From Desulfobacteraceae bacterium (GTDB lineage Bacteria > Desulfobacterota > Desulfobacteria > Desulfobacterales > Desulfosalsimonadaceae), in the NCBI GenBank assembly GCA_003551985.1, contig PUOB01000224.1, positions 1 through 5,464 of the forward strand: DNA of 5,464 nucleotides, read 5' to 3'. Of the stretch, positions 1-5,464 are shown in pieces. The notes under the pieces were generated by a model. That model saw nothing but the letters and a program-made list of their open reading frames with translations. It was not told the DNA's origin and ran no database searches. The translations under genes were made by a program, and so were the position numbers. Numbering within the stretch: position 1 is the first letter of the stretch; each line of letters begins with the position of its first letter.

Positions 1-60
1 GTGGGGTTGTAAAGTAAAAATGGTTTGGGGGTAGCGTTGAAAGCGTTTGATATGCTATAG

Positions 61-85
61 GATGCGCTGACGAAGGAAGCGCATC
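61..85 (+). promoter_or_regulatory. Hairpin in the 5' leader of the 88-residue protein gene
   Basis: GATGCGCT (61-68) and AGCGCATC (78-85) form a perfect 8-bp stem around a 9-nt loop, ending about 40 nt before the start codon at 126. There is no T-run on either side, so it does not look like an intrinsic terminator. It could stabilise the mRNA or be an operator-type inverted repeat. No convincing -35/-10 pair was found: a TTGAAA lies at 37-42, but no -10 box sits at proper spacing, and TATGCTATAG at 51-60 is AT-rich but lacks a partner. The role is inferred; only the stem is seen directly. Confidence 0.35.
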
Positions 86-125
86 ATCATCCCGCAAAAA
101 AAATTGCAAAAGGAGGTTTTGTTCC

Positions 126-392
126 ATGAAGGATAAAGACGGCGGACGCTACTATTACCCGTTTCCGGAAAACAAACAGGTCCGGATGTACGTGAAGGAA
201 TCCGGGGCCGGCATCATGTTCCGGATGTGGCGCCGGGATGACGAGACCTTATGGGAAGAGCACGGCTGGGTGCCCCACGATGCCATTGTTCAGGCGGCGG
301 AAATGTATACAGGCAAGAATTTCGACCCCAAAACCGTCTATGATATACGAATTGCCCGGGCTCTGATCCGCGACGAAAAAGACAGTCAGTAG
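126..392 (+). CDS. Small soluble hypothetical protein, 88 aa
   Basis: I do not recognise a named family. The start is well supported: a full AGGAGG lies at 111-116, 9 nt before the ATG. The protein is soluble and charged, with no cysteine, signal peptide or membrane segment. The first half is rich in aromatic residues: a YYYPFP run at residues 9-14, then likely strands around 18-35. Three tryptophans follow, W35, W43 and W48, the last inside GWVP (47-50). A probable helix (51-61) and a second one (68-83) lead to a charged tail. The pattern suggests a small alpha/beta domain, perhaps a binding module or an accessory protein. The gene converges on the acyl-CoA ligase and their stop codons overlap by 7 nt, so there is no room for a terminator between them. 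The strong ribosome site and protein-like composition make it a real gene; its function is unknown. Confidence 0.8.
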   Translation: MKDKDGGRYYYPFPENKQVRMYVKESGAGIMFRMWRRDDETLWEEHGWVPHDAIVQAAEMYTGKNFDPKTVYDIRIARALIRDEKDSQ

Positions 393-2020
393 TATTTTTC
401 CCGCAGCCTGGGCTTTTCGATTTTTCCGGTGGGATTTCTCGGGACCGAATCGAAAATAATGCGGCGGGGTCTCTTGTAACGGGGAAGGCCTGCGCACCGG
501 GCCTTGATGTCCTCCTCCATCAAAAACCGCCCGTTTTTAACGGAAACCACCGCTGCCGGTATTTCTCCCAGACGGTCATCCGGGATGCCGAATACCGCCA
601 CATCCATGATATCTTCATGATCCATGAGGAAATTTTCGATTTCCACCGGAAAAATGTTTTCCCCCCCTGAAATGATCACGTCCTTTTTGCGGTCGACCAG
701 CCATAAAAAACCGTTCTCGTCTTTTTGAACGATATCCCCGGTGTGGAGCCAGCCGTTTTTCAAGACCGCTTCGGTGGCCTCGGGGTTCTTATAGTAGCCC
801 TCCATGACGCCGGGGCCCTTGACCAGCAGTTCACCGGGCGTATTGGCGGGCTGACAGGCCAGGTTTTCATCCACCACCCGGCATTCCCAGTCGAACCCGG
901 GCACGCCGATGGCTCCGATTTTATGGGTGTTTTCAATGCCCAGGTGAACGCATCCCGGACCTGTGGATTCGGTAAGCCCGTAATTGGTATCGTAATCCTG
1001 GCGGGGAAAGTATTGTTTCCATTTCTTGATGAGGGCGGGCGGAACCGGCTGCGCGCCGATGTGCATGAGCCGCCACTGGTCCAGCTGGTAATCCGACAGG
1101 TCGATCTCGTTGTTTTCAATGGCCATGATAATGTCGTGGGCCCAGGGAACCAGCAGCCATACAATGGTAACGTGCTCCTCGGAGACCGCCTCCAGGATGG
1201 CGGGGGGGGAAACCCCCTTGAGCAGGACGGATTTGGCGCCGACGATAAAGTTGCCGAACCAGTGCATTTTGGCGCCGGTATGGTAAAGCGGCGGAATGCA
1301 GAGAAAATTGTCGTCGATCGACTGATTATGGTGCCGGTTTTCAACGTAGCATGCGGATTCCAGCTGGCGGTGTCGGAGGAATACGCCCTTGGGTGCGCCC
1401 GTGGTGCCGGAGGTGAAATAGATGCCGGCCCCATCGCCTGAATCGATTGAAACGGCAACCTCCGATGTGTCGCCGCCGGAGATGATATCGATGCAGGACA
1501 AGGCGAAATCGGGACGGTCCGCGGGCGGACCCGAGTAAATCCAGGTGTGGACGCTTTGGTCGAGAACCGGCTTGACGGCAGTGATCCGGTCGATGAACTC
1601 GCGGCCGAAAATAAAGGCTTTTGCCTCGCACAGCATGGTACAGCGTTCGATATCCGCCGCTGCAAACCGGAAATTGAGGGGTACGGCCACCGCACCGGAA
1701 CGAAGGATGCCGAAATAGATGGGGAGCCAGTGGATGTCGTTGGTCATCAGCAGGACCACCCGGTCGCCTTTCCGGATGCCGATGTCGCAAAGGAAATGGG
1801 CAAGGGCGTTTGAAAAATGATGAAACCGCAGCCAGGTCATTTCGCGGCGTTCAAGCGTTGGGGCCTTTTGGCCCGGTAACGGGCTTTGCCCCGGAACGCG
1901 CTCGATGAGTGCGGTTTTATGGCCGTACATTCTTGCGTTGCGGGCAAGGATTTCGGTGATTTGCATGGGTTTTTCCGGTTTACGGGTGATGTTTTTAAAC
2001 AGGTTTAATTGGCCACTCAT
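386..2020 (-). CDS. Acyl-CoA synthetase (AMP-forming), class I adenylate-forming enzyme
   Basis: This enzyme activates a carboxylic acid with ATP to an acyl-adenylate and transfers it to CoA, in the cytoplasm. Length (544 aa from ATG 2020) and motif order fit the fatty-acyl/aryl-CoA ligase family. The ATP phosphate-binding loop YFTSGTTGAPKG is at residues 201-212, and YGLTES at 347-352. The ribose-binding GWLHTGD is at 423-429, and the hinge and A8 region DRKKDVIISGGENIFP starts at 443. The catalytic A10 motif NPTGK has its lysine at 533. All key residues are present, so it should be active. The substrate cannot be read from sequence; fatty or aromatic acids are likely. The start is uncertain: TTG 2026, ATG 2020 and ATG 1966 are all in frame, and none has a good Shine-Dalgarno. 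The internal ATG 1966 (526 aa, beginning MQITEIL) matches where related ligases usually start, so the first 18 residues may be untranslated. It lies behind the dnaK terminator and so needs its own promoter. Confidence 0.93.
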   Translation of the reverse strand: MSGQLNLFKNITRKPEKPMQITEILARNARMYGHKTALIERVPGQSPLPGQKAPTLERREMTWLRFHHFSNALAHFLCDIGIRKGDRVVLLMTNDIHWLPIYFGILRSGAVAVPLNFRFAAADIERCTMLCEAKAFIFGREFIDRITAVKPVLDQSVHTWIYSGPPADRPDFALSCIDIISGGDTSEVAVSIDSGDGAGIYFTSGTTGAPKGVFLRHRQLESACYVENRHHNQSIDDNFLCIPPLYHTGAKMHWFGNFIVGAKSVLLKGVSPPAILEAVSEEHVTIVWLLVPWAHDIIMAIENNEIDLSDYQLDQWRLMHIGAQPVPPALIKKWKQYFPRQDYDTNYGLTESTGPGCVHLGIENTHKIGAIGVPGFDWECRVVDENLACQPANTPGELLVKGPGVMEGYYKNPEATEAVLKNGWLHTGDIVQKDENGFLWLVDRKKDVIISGGENIFPVEIENFLMDHEDIMDVAVFGIPDDRLGEIPAAVVSVKNGRFLMEEDIKARCAGLPRYKRPRRIIFDSVPRNPTGKIEKPRLREKYY

Positions 2021-2090
2021 TAACAAAAGCGGGGGATTTGTTCAATTAAAAATTGAGGGGAGGGGGAAGCGGGAAGGAAAAGAAAGCGGG

Positions 2091-2159
2091 GTGGACGAGG
2101 TGGACAGAGTGGACAAAAGGGTGGACGAGGTGGACTAAATGGACTGAGTGGACAAAAGG
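2091..2159. repeat. Degenerate tandem array, 9-bp GTGGACnnn unit
   Basis: Seven copies of GTGGAC (one is ATGGAC) start at 2091, 2100, 2109, 2121, 2130, 2139 and 2148. All are 9 bp apart except one step of 12. Two larger blocks are visible: each begins GTGGACGAGGTGGAC and ends GTGGACAAAAGG, the first with three units and the second with four. This points to duplication of a whole block followed by unit gain or loss. On the other strand the unit reads GTCCACnnn. Apparent open frames through it are only by-products of the 9-bp period. It lies between the dnaK terminator and the acyl-CoA ligase start, and its function is unknown. Confidence 0.85.
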
Positions 2160-2160
2160 C

Positions 2161-2217
2161 GGTGGGCGGTGGACAGTGGGCTGGGGGCTGAGTGGGCAGT
2201 GGCTGGGGGCGGTGGGC
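2161..2217. repeat. Degenerate tandem array, 7-bp GGTGGGC-like unit
   Basis: Directly after the 9-bp array come GGTGGGC (2161), GGTGGAC (2168), AGTGGGC (2175), TGGGGGC (2182), AGTGGGC (2191), the shortened AGTGGC (2198), TGGGGGC (2204) and GGTGGGC (2211). The period is 7 bp with small indels. The unit GGTGGAC at 2168 resembles the neighbouring array, which hints that one array grew out of the other. The run is strongly G-rich on the plus strand, with several G-tracts of three to five (2178-2180, 2183-2187, 2194-2196, 2205-2209, 2214-2216). Slippage-driven growth is the likely origin; function is unknown. Confidence 0.75.
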
Positions 2218-2260
2218 AAAAGGGCTGACGGGGCGGAGAGGATGAGGTGGGCCGGTGCCG

Positions 2261-2300
2261 AAAAAAACCCCCGGGGCGTTTGGGTGCCCCGGGGGTTTTT
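2261..2300 (-). terminator. Strong rho-independent terminator after dnaK
   Basis: Arms at 2263-2277 and 2286-2300 are perfectly complementary over 15 bp (AAAAACCCCCGGGGC against GCCCCGGGGGTTTTT) with an 8-nt loop. Read on the minus strand, the GC-rich stem is followed by seven T residues (2267-2261), about 35 nt beyond the dnaK stop. The plus-strand reading also ends in T5, so it can stop transcription from both sides. It separates the grpE-dnaK operon from the acyl-CoA ligase. Confidence 0.95.
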
Positions 2301-2335
2301 ATTAGGCATTGGTGTGCGGCTTTAGCAGTGGATCG

Positions 2336-4252
2336 TTACTGCCGCTGATTCTCGTCGACTTCCTCGTAGTCGGCGTCGACCACGTCCTCGTCCTCGGCAC
2401 CGGACTGATGGTCGCCCTCGGGGCCGCCCTGGGCGGCACCCTCCTGGGAGGCCTGCTGGTACATGGTTTCAGCCAGCTTGTGGGAAGCCTGCTGCAGCTC
2501 CTCGCTGATACCCTTGATTTCATCCGTGTTTTCGCCTTCCATGGCCGTCTTGAGCCGTCCCTTGATCTCCTCGACGGTCTGCTTCGTCTGCTCATCCACC
2601 TTGTCGCCGAGTTCCTTCATGGACTTATCGGTGGAGTAGATCAGCGAATCCGCGTTGTTCCGGGCCTCCACAAGCTCCCGCTTCTTTTTGTCCTCCTCGG
2701 CAAACTGCTCGGCCTCGCGCTGCATCTTTTCGATATCCTCCTCGCTCAGGCCGCTGCTTGCCGTAATCCGGATGGACTGCTCCTTCCCGGTGGCCTTGTC
2801 CGTGGCCGACACGTTGACAATCCCGTTTGCGTCAATGTCGAACGTGACCTCGACCTGGGGAACGCCGCGCGGCGCCGGCGGAATGTCCGTGAGCTCAAAA
2901 CGCCCCAGGGTCTTGTTGTTCGCGGCCATTTCCCGCTCGCCCTGGAGGACATGTATCGTCACCGCCCGCTGGTTGTCCTCGGCCGTTGAAAAGACCTTGC
3001 TCTTTCGGGTCGGAATGGTGGTGTTCTTCTCGATGAGCTTGGTCATGACGCCGCCCAGGGTTTCGATACCCAGGGAAAGCGGCGTGACATCGAGCAGGAG
3101 CACGTCCTTGACGTCGCCGGAGAGGACCGCACCCTGGATGGCCGCACCGATCGCGACCACTTCATCGGGGTTGACGCCCTTGTGAGGCTCTTTATTGAAC
3201 AGCTTTTTCACCCGCTCATAAACGGCCGGCATCCGTGTCATGCCGCCGACAAGAATCACCTCTTGGACGTCATCGGCGCTCAGGCCGGCGTCCTTGAGGG
3301 CCGTTTTGCAAGGCCCGTCCAGGCGGTCGAGCAGATCCTCCACCAGGGACTCCAGCTTTGCACGGGTCAATTTGACGTTCATGTGCTTGGGACCGGACGC
3401 GTCCGCCGTGATGAACGGCAGGTTCACATCCGTCTGCATGGACGAGGACAGCTCGATCTTGGCCTTTTCAGCAGCCTCCTTGAGGCGCTGGAGGGCCATT
3501 TTATCGCTGCGGATGTCGATGCCGCTGTCTTTTTTGAACTCGTCGGCCAGGTAATTGATGATCCGCTGGTCGATGTCCTCACCGCCCAGGTGGGTGTCGC
3601 CGTTGGTCGCCTTGACCTCGAAAACCCCCTCGCCGATCTCCAGAATGGAAATATCGAAAGTGCCGCCGCCAAAATCGAATACGGCGATTTTCTCGTCGGA
3701 TTTCTTGTCAAGCCCGTACGCAAGGGATGCGGCCGTCGGCTCGTTAATGATGCGCTGGACGTTCAAACCGGCGATTTTCCCGGCATCCTTGGTGGCCTGA
3801 CGCTGATTGTCGTCAAAATAGGCTGGCACCGTGATTACCGCATCCGTGATTTCCTCGCCGACATAGTCTTCGGCATACCGCTTGATATAGCTTAAAATAT
3901 GCGATGAGATTTCCGCCGGGCTGAACTGCTTGTCCTGGATATGGATGCGGACATCCCCGCTGCTTGCCTTTTCTATTTTAAACGGAAGGTTCTTGAGGTC
4001 CCTTTGAACCTCCTGGGAATCGAACTTACGACCGATCAACCGCTTGATGCCGAAAACGGTATTTTCCGGGTTTGTAATGGCCTGGCGCTTGGCAACCGTG
4101 CCCACAAGCCGCTCCCCGTCGTCATTGACGGCAACAACGGAAGGCGTTGTCCGGCCCCCTTCCGGATTTGTAATAATCTTTGTTTCTTTTTGCTCCCGGA
4201 TCGCAACGCATGAATTGGTTGTTCCCAGATCTATTCCGATAACCTTGCCCAT
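2336..4252 (-). CDS. dnaK: Molecular chaperone DnaK (Hsp70)
   Basis: ATP-driven cytoplasmic chaperone that binds exposed hydrophobic segments of unfolded proteins; it works with DnaJ and with the exchange factor GrpE. The protein is complete at 638 aa, the same length as the E. coli protein. The nucleotide-binding domain carries all three Hsp70 signatures: IDLGTTNS at 7-14, [12 protein letters not shown] at 191-202 and [11 protein letters not shown] at 332-342. K70 and E171 stand at the catalytic positions, and T198 matches the autophosphorylated threonine. The interdomain linker [15 protein letters not shown] (383-397) leads to the substrate-binding beta domain and helical lid. A Gly/Ala/Gln-rich stretch (about 600-618) precedes an acidic tail ending in an EEVD-containing sequence at 630-634. 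ATG 4252 has an AGGAGG (4266-4261) 8 nt upstream. It follows grpE after 50 nt and ends before a strong terminator; no dnaJ follows. Nothing looks damaged. Confidence 0.99.
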   Translation of the reverse strand: MGKVIGIDLGTTNSCVAIREQKETKIITNPEGGRTTPSVVAVNDDGERLVGTVAKRQAITNPENTVFGIKRLIGRKFDSQEVQRDLKNLPFKIEKASSGDVRIHIQDKQFSPAEISSHILSYIKRYAEDYVGEEITDAVITVPAYFDDNQRQATKDAGKIAGLNVQRIINEPTAASLAYGLDKKSDEKIAVFDFGGGTFDISILEIGEGVFEVKATNGDTHLGGEDIDQRIINYLADEFKKDSGIDIRSDKMALQRLKEAAEKAKIELSSSMQTDVNLPFITADASGPKHMNVKLTRAKLESLVEDLLDRLDGPCKTALKDAGLSADDVQEVILVGGMTRMPAVYERVKKLFNKEPHKGVNPDEVVAIGAAIQGAVLSGDVKDVLLLDVTPLSLGIETLGGVMTKLIEKNTTIPTRKSKVFSTAEDNQRAVTIHVLQGEREMAANNKTLGRFELTDIPPAPRGVPQVEVTFDIDANGIVNVSATDKATGKEQSIRITASSGLSEEDIEKMQREAEQFAEEDKKKRELVEARNNADSLIYSTDKSMKELGDKVDEQTKQTVEEIKGRLKTAMEGENTDEIKGISEELQQASHKLAETMYQQASQEGAAQGGPEGDHQSGAEDEDVVDADYEEVDENQRQ

Positions 4253-4302
4253 TGCTTTAGCCTCCTTGATTGATATTTGTTCTGAATGCGTATAATAGTA
4301 TT

Positions 4303-4875
4303 TTACTTTGAAGGGCCTTTCGAAACCACGACCATTGCCGGCCGGATTACCCGGTCATGAAGCATGTATCCTTTCTGAAGTTCCTGGATCACCGTGTTTT
4401 CCGGGTAATCCTCGGACTCCGCCTGCATCATGGCGTCATGATAATTCGGGTCAAACGGTTCTCCCAGGGACTCGATCGGCGTGACATTGTATTTTGCAAG
4501 AATATTTTTGATCTCGCTCAAGGTCATCTCCACGCCTTCGGCCATGCAGGCGTCCGTTGTGGACTGGTTCCCGCCCGAAGTCGCCAATGCGCGCTCGAGG
4601 TTGTCCACCACCGGCAGCAGGTCCTTGATCAGCGCCGTGTTGGAAAACTTTTTATGGTCATCCATCTGCCGCTGTGCTCTTTTCTTGTAGTTGTCGAACT
4701 CGGCACAGAGGCGCAAATAACGGTCATGGCTGTCAGCAGCTTCCTGCCGGGCGCATGCCGCATCTTCCTTCAGGGATTCGATGTCGTCGGTTTCACCGTT
4801 GCTTTCTTCCGCACCGGCCTCGCCGTCGGCAGGTGAAATGTCCTGTTCCTGTTTTTCTTTTTTGTTTTTCCACAT
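4303..4875 (-). CDS. grpE: Nucleotide exchange factor GrpE
   Basis: GrpE acts as a dimer that releases ADP from DnaK and so resets the Hsp70 cycle. The 190-residue length is normal. A charged, poorly conserved N-terminus (1-30) is followed by the long dimerising helix (about 31-80) containing [19 protein letters not shown] (52-70), typical of the family. [12 protein letters not shown] (86-97) starts the four-helix bundle. The C-terminal beta domain that contacts DnaK holds [12 protein letters not shown] (138-149) and the family signature around [19 protein letters not shown] (164-182). The ATG at 4875 has only a weak AGGA two to three nt away. No better upstream start is visible, so it is kept. 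It is first in an operon with dnaK. Its upstream region contains no CIRCE operator and no clear sigma-32-type promoter, and a palindromic element ends about 42 bp before the start codon, so the promoter probably overlaps that junction. Confidence 0.98.
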   Translation of the reverse strand: MWKNKKEKQEQDISPADGEAGAEESNGETDDIESLKEDAACARQEAADSHDRYLRLCAEFDNYKKRAQRQMDDHKKFSNTALIKDLLPVVDNLERALATSGGNQSTTDACMAEGVEMTLSEIKNILAKYNVTPIESLGEPFDPNYHDAMMQAESEDYPENTVIQELQKGYMLHDRVIRPAMVVVSKGPSK

Positions 4876-4917
4876 ATTCCTGTCGTCTCTGGTATGCCCT
4901 GTTTTGTAAGTATTGTT

Positions 4918-5085
4918 ATTTGTTGACGACTTCGTAAAAAGTCCAATATCTGCGTTACGCGCGATTTCCGAAGAAATTCATCACGCCTTGGCGTGACTCA
5001 ATTCTTCAAAAATCGCGCAAGCCTTGATCTTGGACGTTTTACAAAGTCGTCTGACCTCGACTTTTTACGAGACTATCATTTGTTG
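4918..5085. mobile_element. MITE-like palindromic element with possible 8-bp target duplication
   Basis: A 127-bp imperfect inverted repeat spans 4925-5051. The outer 26 bases of the two arms agree at 23 positions; inside, GCGCGATTT (4959-4967) pairs with 5010-5018, and the centre is a perfect TCACGCC-TT-GGCGTGA hairpin (4981-4996). A further inverted copy of the end, GACTTTTTACG at 5059-5069, matches CGTAAAAAGTC at 4933-4943 exactly. The 8-mer ATTTGTTG occurs at 4918-4925 and again at 5078-5085, bracketing a roughly 152-bp unit, as a target-site duplication would. It has no coding capacity, so any movement would need a transposase elsewhere. An alternative is a non-mobile intergenic palindrome or REP-like element, with the flanking 8-mer arising by chance in T-rich sequence. 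I associate this repeat type with Desulfobacterales genomes, from memory only. Confidence 0.7.
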
Positions 5086-5343
5086 TATCGGTCATGGTGT
5101 CCGTCGTATGATTTTTATCTTTTCCGAATCTATCTATCATCGATCACACCTTCTGTTTACATTCCGGGGCATTACCAAACCACCGGAAAATCCAGACAAT
5201 ACAAATTGTATAACGACTTCAACTATTTAAAATTCCAACTGAAAATAAGACGAAAAGAGGGGATGTCAAGGGTAAGGGGGGAAATTGTGTTTTCGGATTT
5301 TCGGATGCGTATTGGAAAGGGGTGCGAAGGAGAAGGCGCGGCG
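5086..5343. other. Intergenic region without a supported gene
   Basis: No open frame here has a ribosome site or protein-like content. Two small structures are visible. A 13-bp palindrome, ATACAA-A-TTGTAT, lies at 5199-5211 and could be an operator or simply AT-rich chance. A perfect 8-bp tandem duplication of TTTTCGGA lies at 5290-5305. Base composition changes from AT-rich (about 5090-5250) to purine/G-rich (5255-5340). No tRNA, CRISPR array or riboswitch-like fold was recognised. Confidence 0.6.
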
Positions 5344-5381
5344 AAAAAAAGTCCGGTTGTGAACCCTCCGTCGAACGGGAG
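5344..5381 (-). terminator. Possible terminator of the SRP RNA transcript
   Basis: On the minus strand, downstream of the SRP RNA, two short hairpins lie in tandem: ACGGGAG with CTCCGT (5381-5375 against 5371-5366, one bulge), then GGTT-CAC-AACC (5365-5355). The second is followed after four bases by seven T residues (5350-5344). The stems are short, so this is a modest candidate. A weaker alternative is the CCGG/CCGG pairing at 5406-5391 followed by T5 (5388-5384), but those bases more likely pair with the 5' half of the SRP RNA. Confidence 0.4.
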
Positions 5382-5388
5382 CGAAAAA

Positions 5389-5464
5389 CGCCGGGCCGTT
5401 AGCCGGACGGGAACGATCCGCGACACAGGCGCCATTACTTATCGCTGCTTCCTTCCGGACCTGA
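5389..5464 (-). ncRNA. ffs: Signal recognition particle RNA, small bacterial (4.5S) type, 3' part
   Basis: RNA scaffold of the bacterial signal recognition particle, which binds the Ffh GTPase and directs ribosomes making membrane proteins to FtsY. The minus strand from 5464 reads TCAGGTCCGGAAGGAAGCAGC, nearly the universally conserved apical segment of 4.5S RNA. Within it, the GGAA tetraloop lies at 5456-5453 and the Ffh-binding internal-loop residues follow in GGAAGCAGC. The downstream strand, including TGTGTCGCGG, resembles the returning 3' half of the small type. Roughly 76 nt of 3' half fits a total near 100 nt. The 5' half lies beyond the window edge, so pairing could not be checked, and the 3' end near 5389 is estimated from the following T-run. 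Identity is firm; the boundary is not. Confidence 0.92.

Noticed and set aside
61..85. Leader hairpin as an intrinsic terminator of an upstream gene
   Set aside because: No T-run follows the stem on either strand.
725..1441. A 238-codon plus-strand open frame inside the acyl-CoA ligase
   Set aside because: It is antisense to a gene with all expected family motifs, has no ribosome site and matches no family; GC-rich third positions commonly open such frames.
2091..2217. Could the tandem arrays be a CRISPR array?
   Set aside because: Units are 7-9 bp, there are no spacers of constant length and no long conserved repeat.
2046..2325. Repetitive proteins (tryptophan/threonine-rich on the plus strand, proline/histidine-rich on the minus strand)
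   Set aside because: They are produced by translating the 9-bp and 7-bp tandem arrays and run through the dnaK terminator.
2309..3895. Several long plus-strand open frames opposite dnaK
   Set aside because: They are antisense to an intact, full-length dnaK and have hydrophobic or Ser/Arg-rich low-complexity composition typical of shadow frames.
4253..4302. Separate dnaK promoter in the grpE-dnaK gap (a TATTAT-like -10)
   Set aside because: No -35 sequence at suitable spacing could be found; the 50-nt gap fits co-transcription.
5223..5435. A 70-codon minus-strand open frame
   Set aside because: It begins inside the SRP RNA, has no Shine-Dalgarno and no recognisable protein character.

Overview
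The window looks like ordinary chromosomal DNA from a Gram-negative bacterium, most likely a sulfate-reducer-type Desulfobacterota (Desulfobacterales-like). That placement is inferred from three things: the style of the acyl-CoA ligase, the proteobacterial form of DnaK/GrpE and SRP RNA, and short intergenic repeats of a kind I associate with that group. No phylogenetic computation was possible.

Layout, left to right. (1) Positions 1-125 are a leader with a small hairpin and a very good Shine-Dalgarno. It precedes a forward 88-residue soluble protein of unknown function (126-392). (2) A reverse-strand acyl-CoA synthetase (AMP-forming; 386-2020) converges on that gene, and their stop codons overlap by 7 nt. 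(3) A roughly 300-bp G-rich spacer (2027-2335) holds two adjacent degenerate tandem arrays, one built on a 9-bp GTGGACnnn unit and one on a 7-bp GGTGGGC-like unit. It also holds a 15-bp-stem terminator for the operon to its right. (4) A reverse-strand grpE-dnaK operon follows (grpE 4303-4875, dnaK 2336-4252, 50-nt gap). No dnaJ follows dnaK, no hrcA directly precedes grpE, and no CIRCE operator is visible. (5) About 40 bp upstream of grpE sits a compact palindromic MITE-like element, bounded by a possible 8-bp target duplication (4918-5085). (6) About 300 bp then carries no supported gene and ends in a possible terminator. (7) The right edge holds the 3' part of a reverse-strand SRP (4.5S-type) RNA, cut by the window end.

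Function. GrpE and DnaK form the nucleotide-exchange and chaperone pair of the Hsp70 cycle and are clearly co-transcribed. SRP RNA, lying upstream on the same strand, belongs to co-translational targeting and is probably a separate transcription unit. The acyl-CoA ligase activates a carboxylic acid to its CoA thioester, and nothing here fixes its substrate. I found no convincing new multi-gene system. The parts most worth a second look are the MITE-like element beside the heat-shock operon, the paired tandem arrays behind dnaK, and the uncharacterised 88-residue protein.
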